DNA of 7,630 nt, from contig CACYDB010000045.1 of the NCBI GenBank assembly GCA_902773035.1, positions 1 through 7,630 on the forward strand, given 5' to 3'. A model generated the notes under the pieces. It saw nothing but the letters and a program-made list of their open reading frames with translations, was not told where the DNA came from and made no database searches. Both the position numbers and the translations under genes were made by a program. Origin of the DNA: an uncultured Ruminococcus sp. (GTDB lineage Bacteria; Bacillota; Clostridia; Oscillospirales; Acutalibacteraceae). How positions within the stretch are numbered: position 1 is the first letter of the stretch; the number at the start of each line of letters is the position of its first letter. Positions 1 through 7,134 of this stretch are shown here, one piece after another.

Positions 1-728
1 GCTTCGTACTCGATTCTCTCCAAGCCCTCGGGTAATTTTATCTCTTTTAGCGAGGAACACCAATTAAAACAGCTCTTCTTTATTTTTTTCAGATTAGTGT
101 TCAGAGTAACGCTCTTCAGACTTGAGTCATTGGCAAAGGTGCTCCACTCAAGCGAGGATACCTTTTCGGGAATTGTAACCGATTCAAGCTTATCGCAGCA
201 GTAAAGCGCGCACTCCTCAAGCTTGGTTACGCTGTCGGGAAATATAACGCCCTTGAGCTTTGAATAAGCGAACGCCGAGTCGCCGATGACCTGAACGCCG
301 TCGGGAATAGTATAGACGGAGTTTTTGAGCTTATCGGTCGGGAACTGATATAGCTTTTTACCGTCTTTGCTGAACACAACGCCGTCGATCGACTTGAACT
401 TCGGATTATTCTCGTCAATATTGTTAGCCTGTGTCGCCGGAAAGGCGTAGCGGTCAATCTTGGTGATCGTCGCGGGCAGGTTGAGCACCTTGACGGTCTT
501 TTCGTCAAGCCAGTTCCACGCCAGACTTGTTACGGTGTACTTACCGATCTTTTCGGGAATCGTGATCGTGTCACTTTTGCCGAGGTAGGCGGAAATCGCG
601 GCGGTGCCGTCCTTGAGAACCTCATACTCAAAGCTGCCGCTTTTCTTCGCGCCCGCCGTAACGGCTGAGCAGATAAAAACGCTTAAAAATATTGTTGTTG
701 ACAGAATAAATGATATTAACCTCTTCAT
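1..728 (-). CDS. Secreted BspA-like leucine-rich-repeat protein (N-terminal part, cut by window edge)
   Basis: Reading leftward from ATG at 728-726, the frame is open for 242 codons to the window edge, so the 3' end is missing. A strong GGAGG at 741-737 sits 8 bases before the start. Residues 1 to about 27 form a Sec signal peptide: Lys-Arg, a hydrophobic core (LISFILSTTIFLSVFIC), then small residues AVTAGA. Next come a short beta-rich lead-in (FEYEVLKDGTAAI) and repeated units of the LRR_5/BspA type, with patterns such as TITIPEKIGKYTVTSLA, YTIPDGVQVIGDSAFAYSKL, LESVTIPEKVSSLEWSTFA and LKEIKLPEGLERIEYE. In the family these solenoids are extracellular and often mediate adhesion or protein binding in gut Clostridia; the ligand here is unknown. 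A C-terminal anchor or dockerin would lie outside the window. The gene is transcribed away from the plus-strand cluster, so it is probably functionally unrelated. The family call is firm, the role is not. Confidence 0.9.
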   Translation of the reverse strand, partial: MKRLISFILSTTIFLSVFICSAVTAGAKKSGSFEYEVLKDGTAAISAYLGKSDTITIPEKIGKYTVTSLAWNWLDEKTVKVLNLPATITKIDRYAFPATQANNIDENNPKFKSIDGVVFSKDGKKLYQFPTDKLKNSVYTIPDGVQVIGDSAFAYSKLKGVIFPDSVTKLEECALYCCDKLESVTIPEKVSSLEWSTFANDSSLKSVTLNTNLKKIKKSCFNWCSSLKEIKLPEGLERIEYE

Positions 729-806
729 TGTGACTTCCTCCTTTATTAATGCAGTGTCGGAAAATAAGAAAAAAGTTTCACTCTTTTCCATAAATATAGA
801 CGTTTT

Positions 807-852
807 TTTCAGGCAAATCCATACCTGAAATTTAAATATTTTTTAATTTCAG
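807..852. repeat. Two overlapping inverted repeats sharing a central arm
   Basis: TTTCAGG at 807-813 is the exact reverse complement of CCTGAAA at 824-830, with a 10-base loop. CTGAAATT at 825-832 is the exact reverse complement of AATTTCAG at 845-852; three more A-T pairs follow inside after one T-T mismatch. The middle arm can therefore pair left or right but not both. On the minus strand these would lie in or near the 5' untranslated region of the leucine-rich-repeat gene. On the plus strand they lie upstream of the trmB promoter. The function is unknown; the left arm is a short 7-bp match in AT-rich DNA. Confidence 0.5.
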
Positions 853-968
853 CGAATTGAACAAAAGGAGCGTGTGTTTGTTGTGCAAAACGACCAGGGC
901 GATCCGAAACCTTAATTACAGCTTATTAATAATATTCGGACAAAATAAAACAAATTGTAAAATAATAA

Positions 969-997
969 TTGCAATCTTGATTATTATTTGTTATAAT
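969..997 (+). promoter_or_regulatory. Sigma-A-type promoter with extended -10, for trmB and the downstream cluster
   Basis: The -10 hexamer is a perfect TATAAT at 992-997, preceded by TG at 989-990 in the extended -10 position. A TTGCAA at 969-974 gives a -35 with 4 of 6 consensus bases at the ideal 17-base spacing. Transcription would start near 1004, giving a leader of about 35 bases before the trmB ATG at 1040. It probably drives the whole plus-strand run to prmC, because no terminator is visible between these genes. Confidence 0.7.
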
Positions 998-1039
998 AGT
1001 AGCTGTATATGTATGTTTAGAATCGGGATGAAATAATTA

Positions 1040-1708
1040 ATGCGAATCAGAAAGAAAAAATGGGCTGAGCCTGAGCTCTCCAAGTGCGATTTTTACGTCG
1101 CCGAGCCTCAGGAGCTCCGCGGAAAATGGAAGGATTTTTTTCATAACGACAACCCGATTATGCTGGAGGTAGGCTGCGGCAAGGGCTCGTTTGTCGGACA
1201 GATGGCGCTAAAAAACCCCGATATCAATTTTATCGCGGTAGACATCAAGCTCGATATGCTCGGAGTTGGCAGGCGAAATATCGTCGCGATGTTCGGCGAC
1301 AAAAAGGTTGAGAACATAGCGCTCACGCGCTACAACGTCGAACAACTCGGGGAGATACTCTCAGCGGAGGATAAGATCCAAAGGATCTACATAAACTTCT
1401 GCAATCCGTGGCCGCGCGAAAAGCATAAGAAACGCCGTCTCACCCACCCCAGAAAGCTCAGGCTTTACCGTGAGCTGCTTGAGGACGGGCTGGAGATACA
1501 CTTTAAGACCGATGACGACGAGCTGTTTGAGGAAAGCCTTGAATACTTCCGCGAGGAAGGCTTTGAAATCAAAAAGATCACCTATGACCTTCATCAGAGC
1601 GACGTCGATCCCGAGGACAGTCCCGTAACTGAGCACGAGAAGATGTTCTCCGACGAGGGCATAAAAATCAAGTATTGCATCGCTGAGAAAACGGAGGCGG
1701 AAATATGA
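1040..1708 (+). CDS. trmB: tRNA (guanine(46)-N7)-methyltransferase TrmB
   Basis: A 222-residue cytoplasmic enzyme, the usual family length, that uses S-adenosylmethionine to make m7G at position 46 of the tRNA variable loop. Residues 41-50 (MLEVGCGKGS) are the SAM-binding glycine loop and IAVDIK (65-70) is the following acidic strand. NFCNPWPREKHKKRRLTHP (119-137) is the signature motif, followed by HFKTDDDELF (154-163) and the C-terminal TEHEKMF (197-203), which holds the conserved Thr and Glu. The signature normally reads F-x-D-P-W; here the Asp is Asn122 (codon AAT at 1403-1405), see findings. The ATG at 1040 has only a weak GGGATG-like site (1025-1030) upstream. The stop overlaps the next start as ATGA, so the lipoprotein gene is probably translationally coupled. 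The family assignment is very secure. Confidence 0.95.
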   Translation: MRIRKKKWAEPELSKCDFYVAEPQELRGKWKDFFHNDNPIMLEVGCGKGSFVGQMALKNPDINFIAVDIKLDMLGVGRRNIVAMFGDKKVENIALTRYNVEQLGEILSAEDKIQRIYINFCNPWPREKHKKRRLTHPRKLRLYRELLEDGLEIHFKTDDDELFEESLEYFREEGFEIKKITYDLHQSDVDPEDSPVTEHEKMFSDEGIKIKYCIAEKTEAEI

Positions 1709-3018
1709 AAATAAAACCGCTGCTCCTCGCAGCCGCGCTCGGCGTGAGCTCTATACTCGGCGGCTGCTCGCTGAGCTTCAACGATCCCGGGATGCTTCAC
1801 CCTCCGAAAACCACGGGACGCGAGGCTGAGATCCAGAAGCTTATCGAACAGACCGCGGGCGGCGACTATATGCTCAAATATCCCGCGTCAGGTCAGTACC
1901 GCTCCGCGATCATCACCGAGGATCTTGACGGCGACAAAAACGACGAGGCTATCGCCTTTTACAGTACAGGCGACGATAACGCCAAGACTCATATGCTGAT
2001 CATGTACAACGACGGCAAAAAGTGGAAGCTGAGCCTCAACTATGAAACCGACTATCTCGACATCAACTGCGTGCAGTTCGCGGATTACGACTACGACGGC
2101 ACAGCCGAGGTATTCACGGGCTTTGTTACCTTCACGGGCTCCTTAAACGAGCTCAACATCTTTGACTACGACGCCGAGACCCGCGCGGGTCAGAGGGTTG
2201 ACTTCAAGCTCAACTACAACGCCTTTACGACAGGTGATTATGACGAGGACGGCGCGAGCGAGATCTTATCCTTTACGCTCAAATCGAACGATACCGACGC
2301 TGTCGCCACACTCACCGATTACGATAAAAACCGTCTCTACACCTTAGCCAAATGCGCTATGGACGAGACCGTAACTAAATTCGAGAGCGTAAGCTCAGGG
2401 CTTATCGGCGGCAAGACTACGGGAGTCGCGGTTGACGGAATGCTTGAATCGGGCTACAACACTCAGGTCATCTACTACCTGCCCGAGAACAAGAGTCTCG
2501 TAAACTTCCCGCACAACCCCAAGAAGCCCGTTCCCAATCCCACGACGCGAACCTATAACGTTGGCAGTGACGATGTTGACGACGACGGCTTCATCGAGAT
2601 ACCCGTGATCAAGGAGCCTGTTATCACCCTCGACTCCACCGACGAGACTATCGCCCCGATCATCAGCTGGGGAAATCTCAATACGAGGAATAACAAGCTC
2701 GAGGACGATATAAAATGCGTCACAAACTTTGAGTTCGGCTACAACTTCACCCTGCCCGACAACTTCTCGGGCAACACCGCCGCGACTCTCTCGAACGATA
2801 AACGCACTATGAAAATCTACGCCCTCAACGGCAATAAGCCGGGCGGGCTTGTGATGACGATAAAAGTTTTCAACGTAGGCACGGCAACGGGCGGCTACTC
2901 TACTATCGAGAGCTTCAACCAGTACAGCTACACCTACAAAATAGAGCCTGACGCGCCGCTGTCGATCAACGACCAGACCGTCAAGGAAAACTTCGCGCTC
3001 ATTGACGCGAGCGCTTAA
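1705..3018 (+). CDS. Membrane-anchored lipoprotein with DxDxDG calcium-type loops (FG-GAP/VCBS-like repeats)
   Basis: The start overlaps the trmB stop and has GGAGG at 1693-1697. Residues 1-20 are a lipoprotein signal peptide (MKIKPLLLAAALGVSSILGG) and Cys21 would be lipidated; the lipobox is LGGC, with a less common Gly at -2. The mature part has four acidic loops of the integrin/VCBS calcium-binding kind: EDLDGDKND (72-80), DYDYDGTAE (127-135), DYDEDGASE (178-186) and DDVDDDGFIE (289-298). Each is followed by a hydrophobic strand, as in beta-propeller repeats. The region after about residue 300 is different and unrecognised. Mature cysteines are C122, C217 and C338. By family it should sit on the outer face of the membrane. 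The substrate is unknown. Its place directly before a two-component pair suggests an envelope sensing or accessory role, which is inference. No terminator is seen in the 52-base gap that follows. Confidence 0.85.
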   Translation: MKIKPLLLAAALGVSSILGGCSLSFNDPGMLHPPKTTGREAEIQKLIEQTAGGDYMLKYPASGQYRSAIITEDLDGDKNDEAIAFYSTGDDNAKTHMLIMYNDGKKWKLSLNYETDYLDINCVQFADYDYDGTAEVFTGFVTFTGSLNELNIFDYDAETRAGQRVDFKLNYNAFTTGDYDEDGASEILSFTLKSNDTDAVATLTDYDKNRLYTLAKCAMDETVTKFESVSSGLIGGKTTGVAVDGMLESGYNTQVIYYLPENKSLVNFPHNPKKPVPNPTTRTYNVGSDDVDDDGFIEIPVIKEPVITLDSTDETIAPIISWGNLNTRNNKLEDDIKCVTNFEFGYNFTLPDNFSGNTAATLSNDKRTMKIYALNGNKPGGLVMTIKVFNVGTATGGYSTIESFNQYSYTYKIEPDAPLSINDQTVKENFALIDASA

Positions 3019-3070
3019 GCTGAAACATTATTTTCTTTGAAACAGAAGTATATTAACGGAGGTAAACACT

Positions 3071-3778
3071 ATGAAAAAGGTACTTGTTTGCGAAGATGAG
3101 TCCGCAATCCGAGATTTCGTTGTAATCAACCTGCAAAGAGCGGGCTATGACGTTGTCGAGGCTGACAGCGGCGAAGCCGCCCTCAAGCGCTACGACGAGA
3201 ACGGCGGCGATTTTGACGTCGCGATCCTCGACGTAATGCTGCCGGGTATCGACGGATTCCAGGTTTGCAAGGAGCTGAGAAACAAGAACGGCGGTCTCGG
3301 AATTATTATGCTCTCCGCCAAAACTCAGGAGATGGACAAGGTTACGGGTCTTATGCTCGGAGCCGACGACTATGTTACAAAGCCGTTCTCTCCCTCTGAG
3401 CTTCTCGCGCGCGTTGACTCGCTTCACAGGAGAGTTTCTCTGGCTCAGGCTAACGCGGAGAACAACTTCAAGGAGGAGCTCCACTCGGGAGACTTCACAC
3501 TCAACCTCAGAAACCGCGCCCTTCTCAAGAACGGCGAGACTATCGAGCTTACTCAGGTTGAGTTTCAGATTATGGAATACTTCTTCTCAAACCCCGGCGA
3601 GACGCTCGACCGTACAGACATTTTGAGTCACGTATGGGGCGACGCTTATGTCGGCGAGGAGAAAATCGTTGACGTTAACATCAGACGTCTGAGAATGAAG
3701 GTTGAGGACGAACCCTCTAACCCCAAGTACATCGTCACCGTCTGGGGTCTCGGATACAAGTGGGACACCAACGGCTGA
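3071..3778 (+). CDS. OmpR/PhoB-family response regulator
   Basis: A 235-residue transcription factor with an N-terminal receiver (about 1-120) and a C-terminal winged-helix DNA-binding domain (about 135-232). The receiver has the acidic pocket E8/D9, phosphoacceptor Asp54 in AILDVMLPGIDGF, Ser82 in LSAKT (the switch Thr/Ser position) and Lys104 in YVTKPF. The output domain has LTQVEFQIMEYFFSNPGE, the recognition-helix stretch VDVNIRRLRMKVED and the terminal wing VWGLGYKW, all typical of OmpR-type regulators. Start: GGAGGT at 3058-3063 lies 7 bases before the ATG. It is followed after 36 bases by its probable partner kinase, so phosphotransfer from that kinase to Asp54 is expected. Target genes cannot be read from this window. 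The subfamily (PhoP, PhoB, WalR or other) is not resolved. Confidence 0.96.
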   Translation: MKKVLVCEDESAIRDFVVINLQRAGYDVVEADSGEAALKRYDENGGDFDVAILDVMLPGIDGFQVCKELRNKNGGLGIIMLSAKTQEMDKVTGLMLGADDYVTKPFSPSELLARVDSLHRRVSLAQANAENNFKEELHSGDFTLNLRNRALLKNGETIELTQVEFQIMEYFFSNPGETLDRTDILSHVWGDAYVGEEKIVDVNIRRLRMKVEDEPSNPKYIVTVWGLGYKWDTNG

Positions 3779-3800
3779 GACGCTGAACAAACTCTTTAAG

Positions 3801-3817
3801 GGAGGAAGCTTAGATTG
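3801..3817 (+). promoter_or_regulatory. Ribosome binding site fixing a TTG start for the histidine kinase
   Basis: GGAGG at 3801-3805 is followed after 9 bases by TTG at 3815-3817. No ATG or GTG start is available at a suitable distance. The next in-frame ATG is codon 14, inside the first membrane segment, and would remove the basic residues that precede it. TTG is therefore the best start. Confidence 0.8.
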
Positions 3818-5278
3818 TTTAAGGGTATTACACGGCGTTGGATATTCAGCACCATGCTCGTTATTTTCCTTATAATCACACTTATAGCCACGGGTCTGAT
3901 ATACGCCACCGTCTACCTTTTCAACAACGAAGTCGAGCGTAACCTGAGCTCTGTCAGCGCGGAGCTGAACTCTGTGTTCGAGAACTACGAGGCGGATAAC
4001 TCCACCTCATTCACCTCGGGCGCTCAGGAATACATCGAAAACTTCCGCTACAAAGAGAGAATGGAGGTTATGGCGGTTAACTCCGCAGGACGTATTATCC
4101 TGACCTCCACAGGCTTTTCTTACGACGACAATGAAAATCTGACGGACTTTGAAAACGCTAAGAACTCCAAGGAGGGCTACGCGTTCCAGAGAGGTATTAT
4201 TAGCTCGGGCGAGAGCGTTATGAGCCTTACGCAGATCATAACCAACAGCAACGGCTCCGTTATCGGCGGAATACGCTACCTCGTTTCAATCGACGAGGTG
4301 TACAGCCGTATCGTTATTATTTCGGCTATTATTATCGTGAGCAGTCTGTTCATTCTGTTTTTGATCGTACTGTCGAGCTCGTACTTCATACGCTCGATCG
4401 TCGCGCCCGTAAATGAGCTTTCGGAGACCGCGAGAAAAATTGCCCGCGGTGACTTTTCCACAAAGCTCGAGAAGCGCTACAACGACGAAATCGGCGAGCT
4501 CAGCGACGCCATTACGGATATGGCTAAGGATCTCGAAAATACCGAGCAGATGAAGAACGACTTTATCTCGCGTGTTTCTCACGAGCTGAGAACACCGCTC
4601 ACAGCTATAAAGGGCTGGGCTGAGACTATGCAGCTCGCGGGCAGGCGTAAGCTTGACCGCAAGACCTTTGACAAGGGTATGAGCGTTATCATCAAGGAGA
4701 GCTCGCGCCTTACGGGTATCGTTGAGGAGCTGCTTGACTTCTCGCGTATTCAGACAGGGCGTATGGTTCTGCTCAATGAAAAGCTCGACATTCTCGCGGA
4801 GCTTGACGAGGTTGTGCTTATGCTGCGCGACCGCGCCGTTAACGAGGGCAAGCATCTTATTTATGACGAGCCCGTCGAGGTTTTCCCGCCCGTCTACGGC
4901 GACAGGAACAGGCTCAAGCAGGTTTTCATCAACGTTATAGACAACGCGCTTAAATATACGTCGGAGGGCGGAGTAGTCGCGATCGAGGTCAACTACGACG
5001 CCGAGAATGATCCCGACAATATTACTATCACGATTACGGACACGGGCTGCGGTATTTCCGCCGAGGATCTGCCGAAGGTCAAGGAAAAATTCTACAAGGC
5101 TAATCAGAAGGTCAACGGCTCCGGTATCGGACTCGCCGTCGCCGACGAGATTATGCTTCTGCACAAGGGTACGCTCGAGATCGAGTCGGGCGTCGGGGTA
5201 GGCACAACTGTCACCCTCACACTGCCCGTACTGCGTGATAACAAAGGTATTTATGGAGAAAAAGAAGGTATTATATGA
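3815..5278 (+). CDS. HAMP-domain sensor histidine kinase
   Basis: A 487-residue inner-membrane kinase starting at TTG. Transmembrane segment 1 spans about residues 14-35 and segment 2 about 166-188. Between them lies an extracellular sensor of about 130 residues with a PAS/Cache-like pattern (MAVNSAGRIILTSTGF, then VIGGIRYLVSIDEVYSRI just before the membrane). A HAMP domain covers about 190-243. The kinase core is complete: H box SHELRTPL with phospho-acceptor His256, N box NVIDNALKYT with Asn377, G1 box DTGCGI (409-414), F-box region KEKFYKA (423-429) and G2 box GSGIGL (435-440). Autophosphorylation at His256 and transfer to the upstream regulator is the expected reaction. The C-terminus extends about 15 residues past the last strand, and its stop overlaps the next gene as ATGA. 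The ligand is unknown; the sensor domain fold is inferred from pattern only. Confidence 0.96.
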   Translation: MFKGITRRWIFSTMLVIFLIITLIATGLIYATVYLFNNEVERNLSSVSAELNSVFENYEADNSTSFTSGAQEYIENFRYKERMEVMAVNSAGRIILTSTGFSYDDNENLTDFENAKNSKEGYAFQRGIISSGESVMSLTQIITNSNGSVIGGIRYLVSIDEVYSRIVIISAIIIVSSLFILFLIVLSSSYFIRSIVAPVNELSETARKIARGDFSTKLEKRYNDEIGELSDAITDMAKDLENTEQMKNDFISRVSHELRTPLTAIKGWAETMQLAGRRKLDRKTFDKGMSVIIKESSRLTGIVEELLDFSRIQTGRMVLLNEKLDILAELDEVVLMLRDRAVNEGKHLIYDEPVEVFPPVYGDRNRLKQVFINVIDNALKYTSEGGVVAIEVNYDAENDPDNITITITDTGCGISAEDLPKVKEKFYKANQKVNGSGIGLAVADEIMLLHKGTLEIESGVGVGTTVTLTLPVLRDNKGIYGEKEGII

Positions 5279-6267
5279 GTAAGAAAACAGAAACGAAGAA
5301 AATCACCTCAATCGGCGGAAGCGCTCTGATTGAAGGTATTATGATGAGGGGTCCCAAAAAGACTACCGTCGCCGTCAGAACAGGCGAGGACAGCATCTAC
5401 ACCGAGGATGTGGAGATGAAGTTCCTCGGAGCTAAAAAGTTCTGGAAAATCCCGTTCCTGCGCGGTATCTCGGGTATGATCGACTCGATGAGGCTGAGCT
5501 ACAAATGCCTTATGCTCTCGGCTAACAAGGCTATGGAGGCGGGCGAGATCGAGGAGGAGCCCTCTAAGTTCGAAAAATGGATCGACGAAAAGCTCGGCGA
5601 CAAGTTTATGAAGATCCTTATGGTATTTTCATCCGTGCTGGGAGTGGGAATCGCGATTTTGCTGTTCTTCTTCCTGCCGACATGGCTGTTCAACCTCGCG
5701 GGACTCTTTATCCCCGTCATCAAGGACGGCGGCGAGGCTGTAGTTTTCTGGCAGTCGGTAGTCGAGGGCTTGCTTAAAATCGTCATCTTCATTTCATATA
5801 TTCTGATCGTATCGCAGCTCAGCGATATGAAACGCGTGTTTATGTATCACGGCGCCGAGCACAAGGCTATTTTCTGTTACGAAAATGAGCTGGAGCTCAC
5901 CGTTGAGAACGTCAAGGCTCAGCGTCGCTTCCACCCTCGCTGCGGAACAAGCTTCATTCTGCTTATGCTTTTGGTGGGAATTGTGATAGGTCTGTTCATT
6001 CCGCACGCTCCGTTCGGGATCACATGGCTCAGACCTGTTATCAAGCTCGCGCTGCTTCCGCTTACAATGGGCGTCGGATATGAGCTCATCAAGTTCTGCG
6101 GAAAGCACGACAATATGTTTACAAGATTTATCGCCGCGCCGGGACTCTGGGCGCAGAGAGTTACTACCAAGGAGCCTGACGAGAGTATGTGCGAGGTCGC
6201 TATCAAGGCGATCGAGTCCGTAATCCCCGACGACGGCTCGGATATTGTTAAAAATGGTTGCTGTTAA
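5275..6267 (+). CDS. DUF1385 (YqhQ-like) multi-pass membrane protein
   Basis: A 330-residue protein matching the DUF1385 family (Bacillus subtilis YqhQ). Family signatures are IGGSALIEGIMMRGP (13-26 region), YHGAEHKAIF (191-200), RFHPRCGTSF (218-227) and APGLWAQRVTTKEPDE (288-303). Four hydrophobic segments are visible, about 113-135, 160-181, 225-243 and 255-273; a cytoplasmic N-terminus of about 110 residues precedes them. H192, E195, H196, H220 and C223 cluster around the second and third signatures and could bind a metal, in line with the family being described as a probable metal-dependent enzyme; no reaction is established. The protein ends in Cys-Cys. An AAGG-type site lies about 6 bases before the ATG, and the start overlaps the kinase stop. 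DUF1385 genes often precede prmC in Firmicutes, as here. The family call is secure, the function is not. Confidence 0.93.
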   Translation: MSKKTETKKITSIGGSALIEGIMMRGPKKTTVAVRTGEDSIYTEDVEMKFLGAKKFWKIPFLRGISGMIDSMRLSYKCLMLSANKAMEAGEIEEEPSKFEKWIDEKLGDKFMKILMVFSSVLGVGIAILLFFFLPTWLFNLAGLFIPVIKDGGEAVVFWQSVVEGLLKIVIFISYILIVSQLSDMKRVFMYHGAEHKAIFCYENELELTVENVKAQRRFHPRCGTSFILLMLLVGIVIGLFIPHAPFGITWLRPVIKLALLPLTMGVGYELIKFCGKHDNMFTRFIAAPGLWAQRVTTKEPDESMCEVAIKAIESVIPDDGSDIVKNGCC

Positions 6268-7102
6268 AGGATTATACAATCAGGCTAAAGAGGAATTTAC
6301 CAAGGCAGGAATTGACGCTCCTGCCTTTAATTCTTTATGCCTGGTCGAGAAGGTGTTCGGTGTAAATCAGGCTCAGCTTATGAGCGAAAATCCTCTCGCG
6401 GATGAAAAGGACGCGGCGAGGTTTATCACTCTTGTCGGCAGGAGGCTCACGGGTGAGCCGCTTCAGTATCTGCTCGGCGAGTGGGAGTTTTACGGCTATA
6501 AGTTCAAGGTCGGCAGGGGCGTGCTGATACCGCGCGACGATACGGAGGTACTGCTGAGGAGCTGTCTTGACTATCTTAAGGACAAGCCTGCGGCGAGGGT
6601 GCTCGACCTCTGCTCAGGAAGCGGAGCGCTTGCCGTTGTGATCGCGAAGGAGACGAACTGCGAGGTCATCGCCGTCGAAAAATCCGCGGAGGCTCTGCCC
6701 TATCTTATGGAGAACATCAGCCTCAACAAAGCCGCTGTCGCGGTGGTCGCCGACAATATTTTCAGGTGTACGGACGACTTTCCCGACGGATATTTTGACC
6801 TTATCCTCTCGAATCCGCCGTATATCATCAGCTCCGAGATAGACAGTCTGCAAAAGGAAATCGCCTATGAGCCGAGGATGGCTCTCGACGGCGGCGAGGA
6901 CGGCTATGTCTTTTACCGCCACATAATTTCACAGTGGAAGTCAAAGCTTAAATCGGGCGGCAGGCTTGCGTTTGAGCTCGGCGAGGGTCAGTTTGAGACC
7001 GTAAAATCGCTTATGGAGGACAATGGCTTCACGGAAATCGGCTTTGAAAAGGACTTAGGCGGAATTCAGAGGGCGGTTTATGGGACACTGAGTACGATTT
7101 AG
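6254..7102 (+). CDS. prmC: Peptide chain release factor N5-glutamine methyltransferase PrmC (HemK)
   Basis: A cytoplasmic enzyme of about 282 residues that methylates the Gln of the GGQ motif in release factors RF1 and RF2. The N-terminal helical domain (about 1-75) is the release-factor-binding part. The linker YLLGEWEFYG and VLIPRDDTEVLL (family PRPxTE, here PRDDTE) leads into the catalytic domain. That domain has SAM motif VLDLCSGSGALAV (about 116-128) and the catalytic NPPY at 187-190, which holds the glutamine side chain. Start choice: ATG 6254 overlaps the DUF1385 gene by 14 bases; an in-frame TTG at 6245 would add three residues (MLK) and cannot be excluded. No clear Shine-Dalgarno is seen for either, so translational coupling is likely. 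The usual neighbour prfA (RF1) is not next to it; recA follows instead. Confidence 0.95.
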   Translation: MVAVKGLYNQAKEEFTKAGIDAPAFNSLCLVEKVFGVNQAQLMSENPLADEKDAARFITLVGRRLTGEPLQYLLGEWEFYGYKFKVGRGVLIPRDDTEVLLRSCLDYLKDKPAARVLDLCSGSGALAVVIAKETNCEVIAVEKSAEALPYLMENISLNKAAVAVVADNIFRCTDDFPDGYFDLILSNPPYIISSEIDSLQKEIAYEPRMALDGGEDGYVFYRHIISQWKSKLKSGGRLAFELGEGQFETVKSLMEDNGFTEIGFEKDLGGIQRAVYGTLSTI

Positions 7103-7114
7103 AAAATTTGTTCG
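7101..7114 (-). promoter_or_regulatory. Candidate LexA/DinR SOS box upstream of recA
   Basis: Read on the minus strand from 7114 to 7101 the sequence is CGAACAAATTTTCT. Against the Bacillus-type SOS consensus CGAACRNRYGTTYC it matches 11 of 13 specified positions, with one half-site (CGAAC) perfect and the other weaker. It touches the prmC stop codon and lies 20 bases before the main recA -35, but overlaps the -35 (TTGTTC, 7108-7113) of a second possible promoter whose -10 is TATATT at 7131-7136, 17 bases on. LexA control of recA is well established; the exact site here is inference. Confidence 0.45.
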
Positions 7115-7134
7115 TGTTTTTTGAGCCTTTTATA

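Larger units (their letters stand above)
729..1039. other. AT-rich divergent intergenic region
   Basis: This 311-base spacer separates two divergent genes. From left to right it holds the ribosome binding site of the minus-strand gene (737-741), two overlapping inverted repeats (807-852), a short GC-richer island (about 864-911) and a plus-strand promoter (969-997). On the minus strand a TATATT (complement of 793-798) could be a -10, but I find no good -35 at the right distance, so no promoter is called for the leucine-rich-repeat gene. A weakly supported 52-codon frame (TTG 878 to TAA 1036) runs through the promoter and is not called. No tRNA or recognisable RNA gene is seen. Confidence 0.7.

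Noticed and set aside
604..828. A 74-codon plus-strand frame
   Set aside because: It overlaps the signal peptide end of the leucine-rich-repeat gene in antisense, has no good ribosome binding site and its tail is AT-rich spacer sequence.
878..1036. Possible 52-codon gene starting at TTG 878, with AAAGGAG 8-14 bases upstream, ending 3 bases before trmB
   Set aside because: The frame runs through the well-formed trmB promoter, is made largely of Ile, Asn, Cys and Tyr codons expected from AT-rich DNA, and resembles no known protein. It cannot be fully excluded.
3019..3070. Possible separate promoter for the response regulator (TATATT at 3049-3054)
   Set aside because: No acceptable -35 lies 16-18 bases upstream, and the start point would fall at or after the GGAGGT ribosome binding site, so co-transcription with the upstream genes is the simpler reading.
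3795..3825. Direct repeat TTTAAGGG at 3795-3802 and 3818-3825 around the kinase start
   Set aside because: An 8-base repeat, the second copy of which is within codons 2-4; most likely chance.
4286..5164. A 292-codon open frame on the minus strand inside the histidine kinase gene
   Set aside because: It is fully antisense to a kinase with all catalytic boxes, has no ribosome binding site that I can see and no recognisable motif. Codon bias of the real gene (few TTA, CTA and TCA codons) explains the open antisense frame. The same applies to the minus-strand frames at 1361-1636, 3053-3484 and 5794-6279.
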